Origin: Streptomyces sp. YIM 121038
Lineage (GTDB): Bacteria; Actinomycetota; Actinomycetes; Streptomycetales; Streptomycetaceae
Assembly: GCF_006088715.1 (NCBI RefSeq)
Contig: NZ_CP030771.1
Coordinates: forward strand, 7,686,001-7,750,000
Direction of reading: 5' to 3'
Length of the DNA stretch: 64,000 nucleotides
Shown here: one piece after another, positions 61,976-64,000 of the stretch
How positions within the stretch are numbered: position 1 is the first letter of the stretch
How the letters are laid out: each line of letters starts with the position of its first letter
Notes under the pieces: model-generated
What the model saw: only the letters and a program-made list of their open reading frames with translations
Told to the model about the DNA's origin: nothing
Databases searched by the model: none
Translations under genes and position numbers: made by a program

Positions 61976-63256
61976 TCAGCGCACCGCCAGGTGCCGGGTG
62001 ACGGCTGCGCTGAGGACCCGTACGCCCCGCGTCGAGCCCGGCGCGAGACCGGTGAGGTCCCGAACCCGGCGCAGCCGGTAGTCGAGGGTGCGGGGGTGCA
62101 CGTTGAGGGCGGCCGCCGTGGCCCCCCGGTCCATGTCGTGGTGGTAGTAGGCGTCGAGCGTGAGTACGAGGTCCGGTCCGGGTTCGAGGTGCCGGGCCAC
62201 TGTAGCGAGCCAGGAGTCGACGAACGGCACGTCCACGACGGCGAGTTCGACGAAGACGTCCGCCGCGGTGTGCGGTCGCAGCCGGGCGGGCGCCCGGCGC
62301 AGGGGCGTCGCCCGGCTGATCCGCCGGGCCCCTTCCAGGGCGTCGGCGAGCTCCGCGAGCGGCGCGGTGGCGGTGCCCGCGGCGCAGGGCCGGCCGACGG
62401 CTCCGGCGAAGTCCCGCACGAGGTCGAGGGCGAGGCCGGGCACGGAGTCGAACACGAGCCCGGGGAGGTGATCGGGTGCACGGCCGGTCACGGTGTGTGC
62501 TCGCGCCGGCGCATCGGCGTTGATGTCGGCCTCGGCGTCGGTGTCGGGGATCAGCGCGATCAGCTCGCCGCCCCCGTCGCCCGCCGGGCACCACACCATC
62601 GGCACCCGGTGGGTCTTCACCAGCGCCTCGACCTCGCGCTCCGGGCCGTGGTGGCCCCCGGCCCCGTGCGGCACCCGGATCACGGTCACCGCGAAGGATC
62701 CGGGCAGCTCCATGCCCACGGCCGAGGCGAGCTCCGCCGCCAGGGGATCGTGGGCGAGGAGCGTCCTGGCGAGCAGGGCGACCTGCTCGACGTACGGCAG
62801 GCGGCGGCTCAGGGCGGTCACGAAGCCCTGGCAGTAGGCGGCGATGCCGCGCTCGCCCTGCGGGGCGAACCAGCTCATCATCCGCAGGAGTTCCTCGGCG
62901 CCGCCGCCGCGCTGCGCTTCGACGGCCTCGTTGATCTCGCGCAGCATCAGCGCGGTGTGCAGGCGCAGGACCTCCTGTCGCGACTCCAGGGACATGCCCG
63001 AGCCGCCCCGCACCTCGCCCATCGAGGCGATGTCGGCCAGGTCGCTCGCCGTCAACGCGGTGTTGTCCGGGGACAGTTCGATCGTCCGGCGGCGCAGCCA
63101 CACCGCGTACTCCAGCGTCTCGGCCCGTGCGCGGGTGTCGGCGTCCAGGGAGGCGAACTCCGGGATCTCGCGCGTGTACGTCTCTACCTCCCGGCGCGCG
63201 CTGTTCGCCGCTTGCCGGGCCAGCTCGGCGAAGAGGCTCCCCATGGCCGCGAGCAT
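61976..63256 (-). CDS. PucR/CdaR-type helix-turn-helix regulator
   Basis: A 426-residue regulator. The C-terminal HTH of the PucR family is clear: LDAYYHHDMDRGATAAALNVHPRTLDYRLRRVRDLTGL, residues about 365-405. The middle is a GGDEF-related/CdaR-like sensor region, and the N-terminus is helical. ATG 63256 (MLAAMG) is used; ATG 63244 is an alternative, and upstream codons lack family character. It lies 128 bp ahead of the desaturase gene, same strand. It may regulate lipid genes. Confidence 0.82.
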   Translation of the reverse strand: MLAAMGSLFAELARQAANSARREVETYTREIPEFASLDADTRARAETLEYAVWLRRRTIELSPDNTALTASDLADIASMGEVRGGSGMSLESRQEVLRLHTALMLREINEAVEAQRGGGAEELLRMMSWFAPQGERGIAAYCQGFVTALSRRLPYVEQVALLARTLLAHDPLAAELASAVGMELPGSFAVTVIRVPHGAGGHHGPEREVEALVKTHRVPMVWCPAGDGGGELIALIPDTDAEADINADAPARAHTVTGRAPDHLPGLVFDSVPGLALDLVRDFAGAVGRPCAAGTATAPLAELADALEGARRISRATPLRRAPARLRPHTAADVFVELAVVDVPFVDSWLATVARHLEPGPDLVLTLDAYYHHDMDRGATAAALNVHPRTLDYRLRRVRDLTGLAPGSTRGVRVLSAAVTRHLAVR

Positions 63257-63388
63257 GCCACCGCGCGCGAGCGGCCCGACAGGGGGAATCCGGTCGGCGT
63301 TCACACCTCGCACACATTTCGGCCGGGGCGGCGGGCGGCCGTTTGTCACCGCGCGCAAAGTTCCGCGAACGGGGCCCCCTTGTCCCTG

Positions 63389-63398
63389 CAAGCGCTTG
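63389..63398. promoter_or_regulatory. CAAGCGCTTG palindrome upstream of DUF4394 gene
   Basis: A 10-bp perfect palindrome centred on CG, 126 bp before the DUF4394 start. It may be a LacI-type operator. It matches the inner CAAGnnCTTG of the KstR2 motif but not the flanking A and T. Confidence 0.3.
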
Positions 63399-63523
63399 TC
63401 GGACCCCGGTGACCTGGGCTTAATGGGAACCGCGCACCCGCCCGTGGGGGGAACACCGTGGCGATCGGGACACCTCGCATGTGCCCCGTGACGTATTCAA
63501 GGAACAACGGGAGGGAACCACCG

Positions 63524-64000
63524 ATGAAGATACGAAGCAGAACGCACGGCAGAAGGAGATTCGCGGCGGCGGTCGCACTCCTCACCGCCTCGACAGCGCT
63601 CGTGATGGGCGCGCCCGGCACCGGTTCGGCGGCGCCCGCCGCCACCCCGAGCCTCCAGGCGTTCGGGATCAGCGGCGACGGCCTCCTGATGGCCGCGTTC
63701 AAGACCGACAATCCGCGGCAGCTGGACTGGGTGCGGGAGATCACCGGCCTCAAGGGCGACCAGAAGGTGGTCGGCATCGACTTCCGGGTCCAGGACGGCC
63801 AGTTGTACGGGGTCGGTGACAAGGGCGGGATCTACACGTTCAAGTGGCCGCCCGAGGTCCCGGAGCCGACCGCCACCAAGGTCTCCCAGCTCCAGTTCGA
63901 CCTGCTCGGCACCAACTTCGGCGTCGACTTCAACCCGGCGGCCGACCGGCTCCGGGTGATCAGCGACGGCGCGCAGAACCTGCGGCACAACCTGAACACC
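63524..64000 (+). CDS. Secreted DUF4394 protein (partial, runs off window)
   Basis: The first 159 residues of a secreted protein that continues past the end. A signal peptide (RRFAAAVALLTASTALVMGAPGTGSAAPA) precedes the first DUF4394 repeats: LQAFGISGDGLLMAAFKTDN, VGIDFRVQDGQLYGVGDKGGIYTF and FGVDFNPAADRLRVISDGAQNLR. The repeat looks like a beta-propeller or NHL-like blade set. The start ATG follows GGGAGGG. The role is unknown; no stop is seen. Confidence 0.85.
   Translation, partial: MKIRSRTHGRRRFAAAVALLTASTALVMGAPGTGSAAPAATPSLQAFGISGDGLLMAAFKTDNPRQLDWVREITGLKGDQKVVGIDFRVQDGQLYGVGDKGGIYTFKWPPEVPEPTATKVSQLQFDLLGTNFGVDFNPAADRLRVISDGAQNLRHNLNT

Noticed and set aside
63389..63398. CAAGCGCTTG as a third KstR2 site
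   Set aside because: The flanking A and T of the consensus are missing, and the downstream gene (DUF4394) has no link to steroid catabolism. A LacI-type site is as likely.

Overview
The window reads as a high-GC actinobacterial chromosome, almost certainly Streptomyces. Third codon positions are almost all G or C. GTG starts and 1- or 4-base start/stop overlaps are common. It carries a geosmin synthase, a WhiB-family protein, DUF2510 proteins, an actinobacterial-type cytochrome b, a two-domain laccase and many Tat or Sec exported proteins. I saw no tRNA, rRNA, CRISPR array, transposase, integrase or phage genes.

Layout. 0.3-2.3 kb: an SDR dehydrogenase and a galactonate dehydratase-like enzyme behind an inverted repeat. 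2.3-6.2 kb: an orphan cytochrome b (qcrB paralogue) convergent with geosmin synthase. 6.4-10.7 kb: thioesterase, GH4 phospho-glycosidase, FBP-domain protein, and a coupled acetyltransferase/quinone reductase pair; the acetyltransferase carries an expanded 21-bp repeat. 10.9-19.7 kb: phospholipase C, scramblase-like protein, a PAP2/EamA pair divergent from a TetR gene with a four-copy operator array, a DUF2510 protein and anmK.

20.0-33.4 kb: a catabolic locus matching the KstR2 regulon for steroid C/D rings (HIP pathway). It holds fadE32-fadE31, ipdF-kstR2-fadA6, echA20-ipdA-ipdB-ipdC and two SDR genes. KstR2-like palindromes lie in both divergent promoter regions. A large ATPase of the LAL type without a DNA-binding domain sits between the arms, and IpdA carries a low-complexity insertion. 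The genes usually needed to enter this pathway (fadD3, fadE30, fadE33) are not in the window.

33.4-36.8 kb: a reduced beta-ketoadipate cluster (pcaI-pcaJ-pcaH-pcaG) divergent from the MarR regulator pcaV. pcaF, pcaB and pcaL, which accompany these genes in Streptomyces coelicolor, are absent. 36.8-42 kb: a DUF3048 protein, an exported FAD oxidoreductase, and a divergent ATP-dependent DNA ligase / LigD-type polymerase pair without Ku. 42-48 kb: an extracytoplasmic redox group, namely a ThuA-PQQ dehydrogenase fusion, a cupredoxin-DUF1080 protein and, divergently, a small laccase. I propose these form one copper/PQQ-linked sugar oxidation module.

48-64 kb: a ricin-type lectin, a LacI regulator, an NmrA-like reductase, an acyltransferase, a GH64 glucanase with a LacI-type operator, a WhiB paralogue, a six-hairpin glycosidase-like protein, a 1140-residue HEAT-like protein, a PucR-type regulator upstream of an acyl-ACP desaturase with a clear CGTAGGTTA operator, and the start of a DUF4394 secreted protein cut by the window end. 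All gene names rest on reading the sequence and remembered family features; no database search was run.
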